Shown: positions 53,321-63,316, numbered from the stretch's first letter. The stretch is DNA of 64,000 nt from Kroppenstedtia eburnea (GCF_013282215.1 NZ_CP048103.1:2728001-2792000), one strand, 5' to 3'. Notes: a model not told the origin generated them from the sequence alone. Made by a program: numbers and translations.

Positions 53321-53674
53321 TCAATCGCGGCGACGGCGCCGAAAACCGAAGCCACCTGTCTGAAAACGGATATAAAGAAAGAGTGCTGAAAACAGGATAG
53401 CCAAAATCAGGATCATGATATATCGGGTCACTTCATCTTCTTCCGCCTTCTTCATCAAATACGGCGCCACCACCACTGCGCCATATGCCGTGATTTCGAA
53501 AGAGAACAGAAACATCTTCCAGACCCGGTAGAGATACTTCCTCACTTGAATATCGCCGGGGGTGAACAGCTCCTTAAAAAACAGAAACACGATGCAAGCC
53601 ATCCAAATCACAAAACCGGCTACGACCAACGTGGCAAATGCGGCAACCAATTCGGTGAAAAAATCGCCGAACAA
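53321..53674 (-). CDS. Small membrane protein of unknown function
   Basis: A 117-residue protein with two to three hydrophobic helices (LVAAFATLVVAGFVIWMACIVFLFF, ITAYGAVVVAPYLM, YIMILILAILFSALFLYI) and a very basic end, GGFGFRRRRRD. The TTG at 53674 lies seven bases after AAGGGGGG and starts MFGDFFTELV; a longer frame to 53770 has an implausible soluble extension. Function unknown. Confidence 0.6.
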   Translation of the reverse strand: MFGDFFTELVAAFATLVVAGFVIWMACIVFLFFKELFTPGDIQVRKYLYRVWKMFLFSFEITAYGAVVVAPYLMKKAEEDEVTRYIMILILAILFSALFLYIRFQTGGFGFRRRRRD

Positions 53675-53797
53675 GAGGATTCCCCCCTTCTCTCGATGTC
53701 TTTTCCCAGAATAACAAAAACAATTCCTGATCAAAAGGGGGGACTGCGGCGGAAGATGGGTCTCCGACAACCGTCATCCCCCTCTTCTGACAGGAAC

Positions 53798-55894
53798 TCA
53801 GCTCTTCCATTCTTTCCATTTCTCTTCCCATTCTTCTTTCTTCTTCTTCAATCGATTTTCTATTTTTTCTCTTCCCTTATCCCATTCCTTTTTCAGCTTA
53901 TCCCTCAGTTTTCCTTTCTCTTCGCCTTTCTCCTTCTCTTCTTCCTTCTCCTTGCGCTCCTCCTCCGGCGGTGTCCGATCAATTTTCGGCGGAGTCTTCC
54001 ACTTGACCTGGGAAAGATCGAACTCTTTTACGGGATGCCCCTGAAGGGCACCGCTCATCAGTTCCCGAAAGACAGGGGCGGCAGTGCTCCCGCTGGAGGT
54101 GGTCAGGAAGTGTTCGGCATCGGTTTTGTCATAGCCGATCCAGACCGCTCCCACCAGTTCCGGAGTGTACCCGACAAACCAGTTATCCTTGGCTCCGTCC
54201 CGCCCGTCAGGCAGTTGGGTGGTGCCTGTCTTCCCGGCAGTGGGACGACCCGGAATCTGTGCCTTCCGGCCGGTTCCCTCTTGCACCGCCCCCCGCAACA
54301 AATAAGTGATCTGCTGGGAGACGGCGGGTTGGGAGACACGGACGGATTTCTTATACCATTTGCCCAACACCTCTCCGTCCACCGTCTCCACCCGTCGGAT
54401 GGCATGGGCATCCACCACGATTCCGTCGTTGGCAAAGGCGGAATAGGCCTGGGCCATCTGAAGCGGGGAAACTCCTTCCCGCAAACCTCCCAATGCGAGA
54501 CCCAACTGCCGATCCTCGTCGGTCAAGGAGAGCCCGGAGGTTTTGGCGTATCGGTATCCCTTGTCCACCCCGATTTGGTCCAGCAACCAGACCGCCGGCA
54601 CATTGAGGGAATCGATCACCGCTTCATACATGGTGACCTCCCCCAAGTACTGTTGGTTCTGATTTTTAGGTGCGTAATTGCCAAAGGAGATTGGTCGGTC
54701 CACCAGCCGGGCATCGAGATCATATCCTTGCATGAGGGCGGGAGCATAAACCGAGATCGGCTTGATCGTCGAACCGGGCTGTCTCTTCAGCTGCGTGGCC
54801 CGGTTGAATCCCCGGAAAACATGGTCTCCGCGACCGCCCACCAAAGCCCGGATCCCTCCCGTCTTGGGATCCACCAGCACACTGCCGCTTTGCACCAGGG
54901 TATCTCCCTTCCCCTGGGGAAACAGATCATCCCGGGCGTACACATCCTCTGCAGACTGTTGCATGCGGGGATCCAACTCCGTATGGATGCGCAGCCCGCC
55001 GGAGAGCACCTCTTTCTCCGTCAGCCCGTAGCGGTCGATCGCCTCCTGGATGATGGCATCCACGTATGAAGGATACCGTCCTCTGTAGTCGTCCGATTCT
55101 TGTCCTTCCAGGACAATGTCTTTCTCTTTCGCTTTCTCTGCCGTCTTTTCATCGATAAACCCTTCCGCCACCATCTTGGAGAGGACGACATCCCGGCGGG
55201 TCATCGCCTTGTTGAAGTTTTTGAAAGGGGACAAGGCGGAAGGAGCCTGGATCATTCCGGCCAACAGAGCCGATTCCCCAACGGTCAGATCCTTGGGTTC
55301 CTTGCCAAAATAGGTTCGGGCCGCCTTTTTCAATCCCCAGGCCCCTTCCCCGAAGTAAATGGTGTTGAGATACGTTTCCATGATCTCATCTTTGGTGTAA
55401 TTGCGTTCGATCTTTTTGGCCAAGAGAACCTCTTTGATTTTCCGTTTGTAGGTACGCTCATGGGTGAGGAACACATTTTTGGCCAATTGTTGAGTCAGAG
55501 TGCTCCCCCCCTGCACCGTGTGCCCGGCCTGCAGGTTGGTGACAGCAGCCCGGATGGAGCCCCAATAGTCCACACCGGAATGGCTGTAAAAACGGTGATC
55601 CTCGATGGCCACCACAGCTTGAATCATATGGGTGGGGATCTCTTCCATCCCCACCGCCTCGGTTTTGGAGGCGGAGATCCTGCTGGCCACTTCCCCGTTT
55701 TGATCGATGATCACCGTCGGTTGGGGGGCTGCCCGGTCCATGGCGCTGACATCCCGGGATCCAACCAGAATGTTGAAAGTGATGATGAAGATGACTATCA
55801 GTGCAGTCAGGGTCCAGACCGTTTTTCGGACCCATGCTTTCCGCCACCAGGCGGCAACCACATCTTTTAAGGAATTTTTCGTTTTTGCCTTCAT
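53798..55894 (-). CDS. Class A penicillin-binding protein (PBP1A type)
   Basis: A 698-residue bifunctional peptidoglycan synthase. A short cytoplasmic N-terminus and one membrane anchor (TVWTLTALIVIFIITFNILVG) precede the glycosyltransferase with EDHRFYSHSGVD (catalytic Glu near 97) and GGSTLTQQLAKNV. The transpeptidase has SxxK in KRQPGSTIKPISVYAP (near 376), SLN in VIDSLNVPAVW, and KTG in TAGKTGTTQLPDG. The last 60 residues are almost only Lys, Glu and Arg, probably a long charged helix outside the cell. ATG 55894 follows AAGGAG. Confidence 0.93.
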   Translation of the reverse strand: MKAKTKNSLKDVVAAWWRKAWVRKTVWTLTALIVIFIITFNILVGSRDVSAMDRAAPQPTVIIDQNGEVASRISASKTEAVGMEEIPTHMIQAVVAIEDHRFYSHSGVDYWGSIRAAVTNLQAGHTVQGGSTLTQQLAKNVFLTHERTYKRKIKEVLLAKKIERNYTKDEIMETYLNTIYFGEGAWGLKKAARTYFGKEPKDLTVGESALLAGMIQAPSALSPFKNFNKAMTRRDVVLSKMVAEGFIDEKTAEKAKEKDIVLEGQESDDYRGRYPSYVDAIIQEAIDRYGLTEKEVLSGGLRIHTELDPRMQQSAEDVYARDDLFPQGKGDTLVQSGSVLVDPKTGGIRALVGGRGDHVFRGFNRATQLKRQPGSTIKPISVYAPALMQGYDLDARLVDRPISFGNYAPKNQNQQYLGEVTMYEAVIDSLNVPAVWLLDQIGVDKGYRYAKTSGLSLTDEDRQLGLALGGLREGVSPLQMAQAYSAFANDGIVVDAHAIRRVETVDGEVLGKWYKKSVRVSQPAVSQQITYLLRGAVQEGTGRKAQIPGRPTAGKTGTTQLPDGRDGAKDNWFVGYTPELVGAVWIGYDKTDAEHFLTTSSGSTAAPVFRELMSGALQGHPVKEFDLSQVKWKTPPKIDRTPPEEERKEKEEEKEKGEEKGKLRDKLKKEWDKGREKIENRLKKKKEEWEEKWKEWKS

Positions 55895-56006
55895 CTCAGA
55901 CGACTCCTTCAAAAAAGGCCCTCCCGGGCCGCTGTCGTTCCCCATGAATTTTGCCGGCGAAGATGCTCCTATCATACCACAGAAGCCGTCGGGGAAGAGG
56001 AAAAGT

Positions 56007-59000
56007 TTACAACCGGACCCCTGCCTCACAAATGTTGCGGAAATCGCAGTAACTGCATCGTCTTCCCGGGCGGAGCGGGAAATCTTCCATCTCTTGTCCC
56101 TGTTGCAACAGACGGGCGGATTCCCGCAGAGTCTCCTCCGCCTTCTCCATCCATTCCCGGTCCGTCCGGTATTCCACACACCGGCCCGGTTTCAGGAAAA
56201 AGAGAATCGCCCTGCCGGCTTGGATTCCCCACTCTTCCCGGGCGGCCAGAGCGTAAAGCTGCAGTTGGGGCAGATACTCCCGAGCCACCTCTTCCACTCT
56301 CTCTTCCGAAATATCGTTGGTTTTATAGTCCACCAACTCCCACACTCCATCAGGGGTGCAATGAATCCGGTCCAGCACCCCTTCCACCTCCAGCCCGTCG
56401 GAGCGCCGGATAAAACGACGCTCATTTTTCAGTCCGGCCAATCGCTCTTGTTCCAGGTAGAAGCGGCTGTTCAGATAGGATTCCAGCAACGGACGGATCT
56501 CCTCCAGGGCCTGGGATTGTAATTCCCCAGGAACCCGCCACTCCTCCAATACTTCGAAGCACCGGGCCGTCCAATCCTCCTCGGCGGAGCGGGGATCGGG
56601 GCAGTCTTCCAACAATCGGTGCACGATCCGGCCTTTGATGCGGGGATCCAAGACAGGACCTTCCGCCTCTCCCCCCGAACTTGCCGGGGAAAAGGGTTCC
56701 CCCTCCTCCATGGCGGGCATCCCGGCCACCCGTTCAAAATAATAGCGACGTGGACAGCCGGTCAGTGTCACCAGATCGGTCACACTCACCTCCAGCCGAT
56801 CCCTGTCTGTAAATCCCCGGGGTGCAAGCATCTTCTCCAGGAACGGGCTGGACTCCGGAGGCGAAGGGAGTGAACTCTCAGGCAGACCATCGCTGAGGGG
56901 GGAAAGTTTGCTTCTCTCTTTGAAGTCACTGTCCCCGCATTTGCGGACGGCCACCCCGGAATTTCCGTCGGCAAAATTCCAGATCCCCCGCTCCCAATCG
57001 ATCCGGTGAAAGCCCAGCACACCGTCCAACCATTTGGACCAGGTGTTTGCCGACAGAAGCTCTTCCCCTTTTTGCAGACCTTTGTGTTCCTCGGGAACCC
57101 CGCTCAGGATCAGGCGCTGTTCCGCCCGGGTCGTCGCCACATAGAAGAGTCGAACCGATTCCTCCCGCGACAGTTCCCGTTCTCTTTCCATCACCCGCTG
57201 CCAGCGGAAAGGATCCCTTTTTTCCCCGCTCTCATCCACCAACCGGACCACCAATCCCGCCTCCCGGTCCAACTTGAAGTCCGGGACATCGATGAGGGGT
57301 TTCCGGGCCAGATCCGGTACAAAGACGACTGGAAATTCCAGCCCTTTGGACTGATGAACACTCATCAGTCGAACACTGTTCCCATCCTCGGCTTCCACCG
57401 GTGCCTCTGTTTCCCGGTCTTCCATCTCTGTCAGTCGCACCACCTTTTCCAGAATCGACCGCAACGAGGTGGTGTCCACATCTTTCCACTGTCGCAGAAG
57501 TTGTAAAAACTTGTCCAGGTTGGCCCGGGCCTGTTTCCCCCGGGGAGTCGACCAGGTCACATGGATGTATCCACTTTGTTCCAGAAGATCGGACAACAGT
57601 TCCGCTGCGGGAACCCGCCCTTTGATCCGCCGGTATCGCTCAAACTGATGCAGGAACTGTTTGAGTTTCCGTCTTTCTTCCGGGGGCAACCCTTCCCGCT
57701 CCACCCACTCTTCCCGGGTCAGGACCCACCCCTCCCCTTGGGCGAGGCGGAGGAGGGTCTCATCGGACACCCCGCAGAATGGAGAACGGAGAACACCCAC
57801 CATCGCCAGCGTGTCCGCCGGGTCTTCCAGGATGCGCATCATATTGAGCAGATCAAAAATCTCCTGTTGTGCGAAAAAACCGCTTCCTCCCACCACATGA
57901 CATGGGATTCCTTCCCGGATCAGGGCTTCCTCCACCTCTTTCACATGGGTCATGGCCTGAAACAGAAGGGCAATCCCCCCATAGGGAATCCCTTCTTCCA
58001 CCAACTCACAAATCCGTCTTGCAATCGCGGCGGCCTCCACTTTCCGCGGGTCGGCCCCGGCAGCATCCACCGCCAAAAATTCCACCCGGGGTCCGTCACC
58101 GGCGGGGCGGCTGGCCCGGGCGGGTTGATAGTGATTGGCTTCTCCCGGCGCTCCTTTCATCAGCTTGTCGAAAAGCCCGTTGATAAACCCCACCAGAGCC
58201 CCGTCGGACCGGAAATTGTCCACCAGAGCGACTTCTTTCCCCCCGGATTGCAAGATCTCATCCCGGGTGCGGCCGAATACCGCCACTTCGGCTCCGCGAA
58301 AGCGATAGATCGATTGTTTCGGGTCTCCGACAACGAAAAGTTTTCCCGGGATTCTCTCCCCGTCCGGTCCGGGACGGAGGAGATCGACCAACTGTTTCTG
58401 TGCCTCGTTGGTATCCTGATATTCGTCCACCATCAGATAACGGATCCGGGACCGAACCTGCCGGCAAATCCGGGGATGTTCCCGCAGCAGGGTGACCGCC
58501 CGGAATTGCAGTTCGTCAAAATCCAGGCGATTCCGCTCTTCCTTCTTTTTCTTATACCTGGCATCCACCTGTTCCATCACCTGGAGCACCCAGCGGAGGA
58601 CGGACTCTTCTTCCGGAGAGAAAGCGAGACTGCCGGCGGTCTGCCAGGCTTGTGACACCGCCTCTTTCATCCGGTCCCGGGGAAGGATCACTTCCTCTTT
58701 CCTTCCCCAGTTGCCCCCGAGCAAGCCCATGATTTCCTCCAGCAGGGGAAGCACCACCTCCGGCGTCGTCTCCTCCTCCAACCCGATGGCGAGGCGGGGC
58801 CACTCCCTTTGGAAATCCGTCGCCTTCTTTCCGCCCTTCACCCGCTGGAGGTCCTCTCCCGCCTTCCGCACTTCCTCCAGCATCCTCCGAAATCCCCTCT
58901 GCAACTGATCCACCGTGTCGGAGAAATGCTGCAGCGTCCGGCCGGACAAGGTGGCCGGATCCCAACCGTTGCCCGCCATCTCCCTATAGACGGCAGCAAA

Positions 59001-59540
59001 ACGGGTTCGCAATCCGGCGGGACCCCAGAGAGCTGCCAGGGATCCGGGGGCGTTTCCCTCCATCCCCTTCACGGCGGAGACGAGGGTCTCAAGCACCGCC
59101 TCCCGGAGCAAAAGCCCCGCCTCCCGTTCATCCAACACCCCGAAGGCGGGATCCACATCAGCCTCCACCGGATGCTCACGCAACAGAGTCGTACAGAAGG
59201 AATGGATCGTGGAGACACGGATCCGTTCTGCGGAAATCAAAAACCGATACCAGCAGGCCGCCTCTTCATCCTCTCCCCGGACACGGGCCGCCTCCATCCG
59301 CTGCCGGATCCCCAGTCGGATCCGGTCTTTCATCTCCGTCGCCGCTTTCTCCGTGAAGGTGATGGCGACAATCCCGTCCACACAGTCCGGTTCTGATCGA
59401 TGCCGGTCGAGAATGGTGAGATACCGTTCCACCAGCACCCTCGTTTTCCCGGAACCGGCCCCGGCGGACACGATGCAATCCGTGTCCAGGGAATGGACAG
59501 CCTGAACTTGTTCCGGTGTCATTGAAAAGGGGGTGCTCAT
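56007..59540 (-). CDS. addA: AddA helicase-nuclease subunit
   Basis: A 1177-residue UvrD-like helicase plus RecB-type nuclease of the AddAB end-resection complex. Walker A is IVSAGAGSGKTRVLVERYL (about residue 30), motif II MVDEYQDTNEAQ, motif III KLFVVGDPKQSIYRFRGAE, and the late helicase motif LMSVHQSKGLEFPVVFVPD. C-terminal nuclease: GVLDRIHCTPDGVWELVDYKTND. ATG 59540 after GGGAGGG overlaps the addB stop (ATGA), the usual coupling. Confidence 0.95.
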   Translation of the reverse strand: MSTPFSMTPEQVQAVHSLDTDCIVSAGAGSGKTRVLVERYLTILDRHRSEPDCVDGIVAITFTEKAATEMKDRIRLGIRQRMEAARVRGEDEEAACWYRFLISAERIRVSTIHSFCTTLLREHPVEADVDPAFGVLDEREAGLLLREAVLETLVSAVKGMEGNAPGSLAALWGPAGLRTRFAAVYREMAGNGWDPATLSGRTLQHFSDTVDQLQRGFRRMLEEVRKAGEDLQRVKGGKKATDFQREWPRLAIGLEEETTPEVVLPLLEEIMGLLGGNWGRKEEVILPRDRMKEAVSQAWQTAGSLAFSPEEESVLRWVLQVMEQVDARYKKKKEERNRLDFDELQFRAVTLLREHPRICRQVRSRIRYLMVDEYQDTNEAQKQLVDLLRPGPDGERIPGKLFVVGDPKQSIYRFRGAEVAVFGRTRDEILQSGGKEVALVDNFRSDGALVGFINGLFDKLMKGAPGEANHYQPARASRPAGDGPRVEFLAVDAAGADPRKVEAAAIARRICELVEEGIPYGGIALLFQAMTHVKEVEEALIREGIPCHVVGGSGFFAQQEIFDLLNMMRILEDPADTLAMVGVLRSPFCGVSDETLLRLAQGEGWVLTREEWVEREGLPPEERRKLKQFLHQFERYRRIKGRVPAAELLSDLLEQSGYIHVTWSTPRGKQARANLDKFLQLLRQWKDVDTTSLRSILEKVVRLTEMEDRETEAPVEAEDGNSVRLMSVHQSKGLEFPVVFVPDLARKPLIDVPDFKLDREAGLVVRLVDESGEKRDPFRWQRVMERERELSREESVRLFYVATTRAEQRLILSGVPEEHKGLQKGEELLSANTWSKWLDGVLGFHRIDWERGIWNFADGNSGVAVRKCGDSDFKERSKLSPLSDGLPESSLPSPPESSPFLEKMLAPRGFTDRDRLEVSVTDLVTLTGCPRRYYFERVAGMPAMEEGEPFSPASSGGEAEGPVLDPRIKGRIVHRLLEDCPDPRSAEEDWTARCFEVLEEWRVPGELQSQALEEIRPLLESYLNSRFYLEQERLAGLKNERRFIRRSDGLEVEGVLDRIHCTPDGVWELVDYKTNDISEERVEEVAREYLPQLQLYALAAREEWGIQAGRAILFFLKPGRCVEYRTDREWMEKAEETLRESARLLQQGQEMEDFPLRPGRRCSYCDFRNICEAGVRL

Positions 59541-62500
59541 CTCTGTTCCCTCCCTGCGCCACTTTTCCAACCCAGCCGTTGTTCATCCACCCGGCAGACC
59601 GTTCGGTGGGGACAATGATCCGGACATATTCCCCCGGCGGGATCCACGGCAAAATCCCCCTGTTCCAAGCGCTCCAGGCGTTCCGCCAATCCGGTGCGAA
59701 TCTCCTCCAGCACCCCTTCCCAGGCATCTTCCTCCAGCACTCCCTTGATCCGGGAGCTGATCCCCGCCCGGCCGGCTTCCTCCTTGCGCCAGATTCCCCG
59801 GTTGCGGTGATCCCCCGGCGACTTCCCCTTGCGGGTTCCCGGAGTGAAGTATGCGGCTCCCACTGCCTTCCCGGGATCCATGCCGAAGGTTTCCTGAAGG
59901 ACCCACAGATAGAGAGGGAGCTGCAGATGGCTCCCCTGCAACACTTCCTTCAACCCGGGGGCAGGGCCGGATTTGTAATCGTAGACCATGTAATATCCTT
60001 CCTCATCCTGATCCACCCGGTCCACCTTTCCCCGCAGGCGAAGGAAGCGACCATTCCCGAGGGATAACTCCGCCGTCTCTTCCCTGCTGGCGGGGTCCAT
60101 TTCCCGTCGATCAACCAAGGCCGGATTTTTGGCCAATCCGAAAGAAAGCTCCAGGTAACGGGGACGGACCTCCCCGTCGACATTCTCCCGCCACGCCAGA
60201 TCATGGTCGAGGATCGACAGGAGCAACCGTTCCAGCCGTTTCCGCTCCACCCCCAGCAATGCAGGTTCGCGGATCTCCCCTTTCTCCCGGACAAACTCGG
60301 AGAAAACCGATTCCGTCACCGCGATCAGATGCTCCCGGGCACTCTCCGCAGCGGATGAAGTCGGCGGCTGTTCACGATAACGGTCCCAAAACCGGCAAAG
60401 AATCCGGTGCATCAGGTTGCCCCTTTCCAGCGGCGACAGGGGTTCATCCCCCACATCCCGGGATTGCGCCCCCAGGATCCGCCCGGCAAAGAAATGAAAG
60501 CGGCAACGGACCACCTCATTGAGCACCGAGGCGCTCCAAACCCCCTCCCGCAGTTTCGCCCCCAGGCTTGCGGTCAGGGAGGACGGGGGAAGCATTCCGT
60601 CAAAGACGGTGAAACCTTCGCTCCTTCGTTTTCCTTCAGCCCGGACCCTTGCCGAGAGAGTGTCAAACCATGAGGGATGCTCCTCACGCAAGCGATGTAA
60701 AATCGCTTCTGACAAAGCGTCAGATTCCGGCCCGCCGGCGGCCCGGGTGGCGACAGCCCGTTCCGCACCCCGGAGGAGAGAAGTACAATCCTCCCACAGC
60801 AAGGGAAACCGGTCTCCGATGCTCCTCTCCCATCGCTGAACCCCCTCTTTTCCAAAGACCTGCAACAACTCTTGCAAATAGGGGGAGGGGAGTTGACCCT
60901 TTCCTTCCGCTGAAGCCGATGAATAGGAGAAGACCAGCTTTTCCGTCGCCGCCGCTGCACAAAGGAAGAAGGGAAGAAGTTGATGCTCTCTCAACTCCTC
61001 CGCCAAGGGAAGGGACAACCCCTCTTTCCTCAGACGAAGCCGCTCCCGGTCGGGAATGAGCCAGTCCTCCCGGAAGAAGCGGGGCCATTTCCCTTCTGTG
61101 CACCCCAGCATAAAGACCGCCCGATAACGGTCCCCCCGGATCCGGTTGGGTTCCAGCAGACGGATCCCGCCCCGGCGGGCGGGACGCTTTACCACCTTCT
61201 TCCCTCTGGCCGCCTGTTCCAGAACCGCGGCAAAGGTGGCCGGATTGCACGCCTCTTCCCCCAGGCGGCTTTTTGTGAATACGGCCGCCCACTCCTCTGC
61301 GATGGAACACAGGCTTTTCCACGCTTTCACTTCAACAGCCCAGAGCTCCATCCCCTCCGGGTCCCCTGCCACTTGCCCGGCCCGGGGGCGGGGGTCCAAG
61401 GGACGGATCCAGTCGCTCATCCACTCCACCCATCCCCTCCAACTCCGCTCTGTGGGAATCTCCTCCAACCAGCGATAAAAATTTTGCAGACGGGCCAGCG
61501 AGTCTTCCGTGCAGCCGAACTGTTCCGGGTCGATCCGGGCGAGCCCTTGTTGAAAATCGACAAGATTTCGTGGGTGGCCCATCTCCCGCAAGATTTCCCG
61601 CCAAATCCGCCCCTCTCCTTCGCCTGCGCTCCAAGGCAGACAGGGATGATCCAGCAGTTCGGGGCGAAGCTCCTCTTTCCCCGTTCGCAGAGCCAAAGCC
61701 GACCGGACCAGTCCCAGCAGAGGGTGTTGGCTCAGGGGAATCGTTTCCGGCCGGTCACACGGGATTCCCGCTTTTTTCAAGGAAGTGAACAGGAGCGGGT
61801 GATATTCCTCCGGCCGGTTGGTCACCAGGGCCACATCGGAGAGAGCCGCCCCTGATTCGAGGAGCCACTGTTTCACCGCCGCCACCACCACTTCCACTTC
61901 GTGAGCCTCCCCCGGCGCGGACAGCACTTCCACTGCCCCTTGTCCCGTCACGGTCTCAGGGAAAGGATGAAAAGCTTCCTCCTCCAGCCGCAGGAGGGCT
62001 TCTGTTTTACCTGTGCCCGGAGAAGGGGAAAACGGATTTCGGATGTGAAAGCCCCGCCGGGACATCCGATCCGCCAACCGCCGCGTTTCGGAAAAAAGCC
62101 GGGGACGGCGGGCGTCCCATCCCAGATGAAGGGAGACCGGAACTCCCGCACTGACCAATTGCACCAGGAGCTGCTCCTGAAGGTGGGAAAGATCCACAAA
62201 GTGTTCTGCCACCACCCGCTCCGGCAAGCGGCACTCTCCTTTGCGCACCCGTTCCATGGCGATCAGGAAGGGCTCTTCGTGGTCCAGCAGTCCGAATTCA
62301 CGGAGCAGTTCCTGGTAAACTTCATAGACCCGGGTCATCTCCCTGTACTTTTCCTCCGAAGCATCCCCCCACAAGCGGCGAAGACGGGCCGGGCGAACCC
62401 CCGCCCGCTTCAGCTCGCCGATGCTCACCTCCATCAATTTCAGCCAGCCCGGACGTTCCGCCATCCGCCGGAAATAGCTGAATCCTCCCTCCCCCGTGAC

Positions 62501-62776
62501 ACGGGAGACCGCCTGTTGCACCAGCAACTCCTGTTCCACCGGTGTCATGAGCCGGGCCGACTTCCCCGGCAGCAACCCCATGACAAAGGAATCAAAACTT
62601 TGCACAGTCACCTGCTCTTCCGGAATTTGCCGCTCGTAGATCAGCCTCCGATAATCACGCACCGCCGCGGAACCGGGTACCAGGTAAACCGTCCTGCCCC
62701 GGCCCCGGGGGAGATGGGTCAACCCCACTCCCCGGGTTGCCCGGGAGACAGGATGCAAAACCACTTCACCGGTCAT
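59537..62776 (-). CDS. addB: AddB/RexB nuclease subunit, no Walker A motif
   Basis: A 1079-residue partner of AddA. The nuclease domain shows MVYDYKSGPAPG and GNLMHRILCRFWDRY. The iron-sulfur cysteines are CRFHFFAGR (about 760) and the C-terminal CPDHCPHRTVC (about 1050). The N-terminus is unusual. AddB normally starts with a GxSGxGK(S/T) ATP-binding loop, but here it reads VGLTHLPRGRGRTVYLVPGS with no Lys-Ser/Thr loop, as in RexB. ATG 62776 follows GGAGGTG, whose bases also form the stop of the small upstream gene. Confidence 0.9.
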   Translation of the reverse strand: MTGEVVLHPVSRATRGVGLTHLPRGRGRTVYLVPGSAAVRDYRRLIYERQIPEEQVTVQSFDSFVMGLLPGKSARLMTPVEQELLVQQAVSRVTGEGGFSYFRRMAERPGWLKLMEVSIGELKRAGVRPARLRRLWGDASEEKYREMTRVYEVYQELLREFGLLDHEEPFLIAMERVRKGECRLPERVVAEHFVDLSHLQEQLLVQLVSAGVPVSLHLGWDARRPRLFSETRRLADRMSRRGFHIRNPFSPSPGTGKTEALLRLEEEAFHPFPETVTGQGAVEVLSAPGEAHEVEVVVAAVKQWLLESGAALSDVALVTNRPEEYHPLLFTSLKKAGIPCDRPETIPLSQHPLLGLVRSALALRTGKEELRPELLDHPCLPWSAGEGEGRIWREILREMGHPRNLVDFQQGLARIDPEQFGCTEDSLARLQNFYRWLEEIPTERSWRGWVEWMSDWIRPLDPRPRAGQVAGDPEGMELWAVEVKAWKSLCSIAEEWAAVFTKSRLGEEACNPATFAAVLEQAARGKKVVKRPARRGGIRLLEPNRIRGDRYRAVFMLGCTEGKWPRFFREDWLIPDRERLRLRKEGLSLPLAEELREHQLLPFFLCAAAATEKLVFSYSSASAEGKGQLPSPYLQELLQVFGKEGVQRWERSIGDRFPLLWEDCTSLLRGAERAVATRAAGGPESDALSEAILHRLREEHPSWFDTLSARVRAEGKRRSEGFTVFDGMLPPSSLTASLGAKLREGVWSASVLNEVVRCRFHFFAGRILGAQSRDVGDEPLSPLERGNLMHRILCRFWDRYREQPPTSSAAESAREHLIAVTESVFSEFVREKGEIREPALLGVERKRLERLLLSILDHDLAWRENVDGEVRPRYLELSFGLAKNPALVDRREMDPASREETAELSLGNGRFLRLRGKVDRVDQDEEGYYMVYDYKSGPAPGLKEVLQGSHLQLPLYLWVLQETFGMDPGKAVGAAYFTPGTRKGKSPGDHRNRGIWRKEEAGRAGISSRIKGVLEEDAWEGVLEEIRTGLAERLERLEQGDFAVDPAGGICPDHCPHRTVCRVDEQRLGWKSGAGREQR

Positions 62777-62781
62777 CTGTG

Positions 62782-63006
62782 TCACCTCCGTTCACTTCTC
62801 CAAACCTGATACATGATTCTTTCCAAAAAGGGGAGCCTTTGAATGGAGAGGAGGGAAAAACCATCAAAGGCAAACATCGAAATAGGAATTCCCGGTTTGA
62901 GGCGGATCGCCTGCTCTCCATTCCCGGAGGGGATGAAGACGGCACCCGCCGGCCCGATCCCCGGATCATCGGTCCCATCACCAACCCGAATCCTTCGCTC
63001 CAACAC
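62782..63006 (-). CDS. Small unknown protein upstream of addB
   Basis: A 74-residue ORF from GTG 63006: VLERRIRVGDGTDDPGIGPA and onward, ending MYQVWRSERR. I do not recognise it. Coding use looks normal for this genome. Its final codons CGG AGG TGA form the addB ribosome site, which suggests translational coupling. The GGGAGGG upstream is twelve bases from GTG, a weak point. Repeat copy G lies 46 bases upstream. Confidence 0.45.
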   Translation of the reverse strand: MLERRIRVGDGTDDPGIGPAGAVFIPSGNGEQAIRLKPGIPISMFAFDGFSLLSIQRLPFLERIMYQVWRSERR

Positions 63007-63052
63007 AGGATTTCCCCACCCTCCCGGGAATCCGACACCCGGGATGAAGCTT

Positions 63053-63236
63053 AGAAGTGTTGTGAGAAAATCGTCATACCCACAGGGCACAAGTCGTGCC
63101 CAGGGTGCTTTCGCCTCCGGTCTCGCTATCAGGGAGGGTCGGGTTTCACATGGAGTGATTTTGGATCGTAAGAACAACGAAAAACATGTGAAACCCAATC
63201 CCGACCGACCCAGCCAGCACTCATTCACAACGCTTC
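63053..63236 (-). repeat. Family-1 intergenic repeat, copy G (one unit)
   Basis: The clearest ends of the family: AGAAGTGTTGTGA (63053-63065) and TCACAACGCTTCT (63224-63236), inverted repeats with two mismatches. Arms are GGGTCGGGTTTCACATG (63136-63152) and CATGTGAAACCCAATCCC (63185-63202). One unit containing GCGAAAGC lies between the left end and the hairpin. No clear target duplication. Confidence 0.88.
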
Positions 63237-63248
63237 TGAATATCCCGC

Positions 63249-63285
63249 CACCCGGAGGATCCCCGTGAGACCGGGTGACTTTTTT
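63249..63285 (+). terminator. Orphan terminator-like hairpin
   Basis: CACCCGG pairs with CCGGGTG, followed by ACTTTTTTC on the plus strand. No plus-strand gene lies upstream, so it may insulate mnmH from transcription through the repeat. Confidence 0.55.
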
Positions 63286-63316
63286 CATCTCTGCGGCCCG
63301 GATGCGCCGCTGTTTT

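Noticed and set aside
53546-55069. 507-codon plus-strand open frame
   Set aside because: Shadow of the PBP1A gene on the opposite strand; no recognisable domains.
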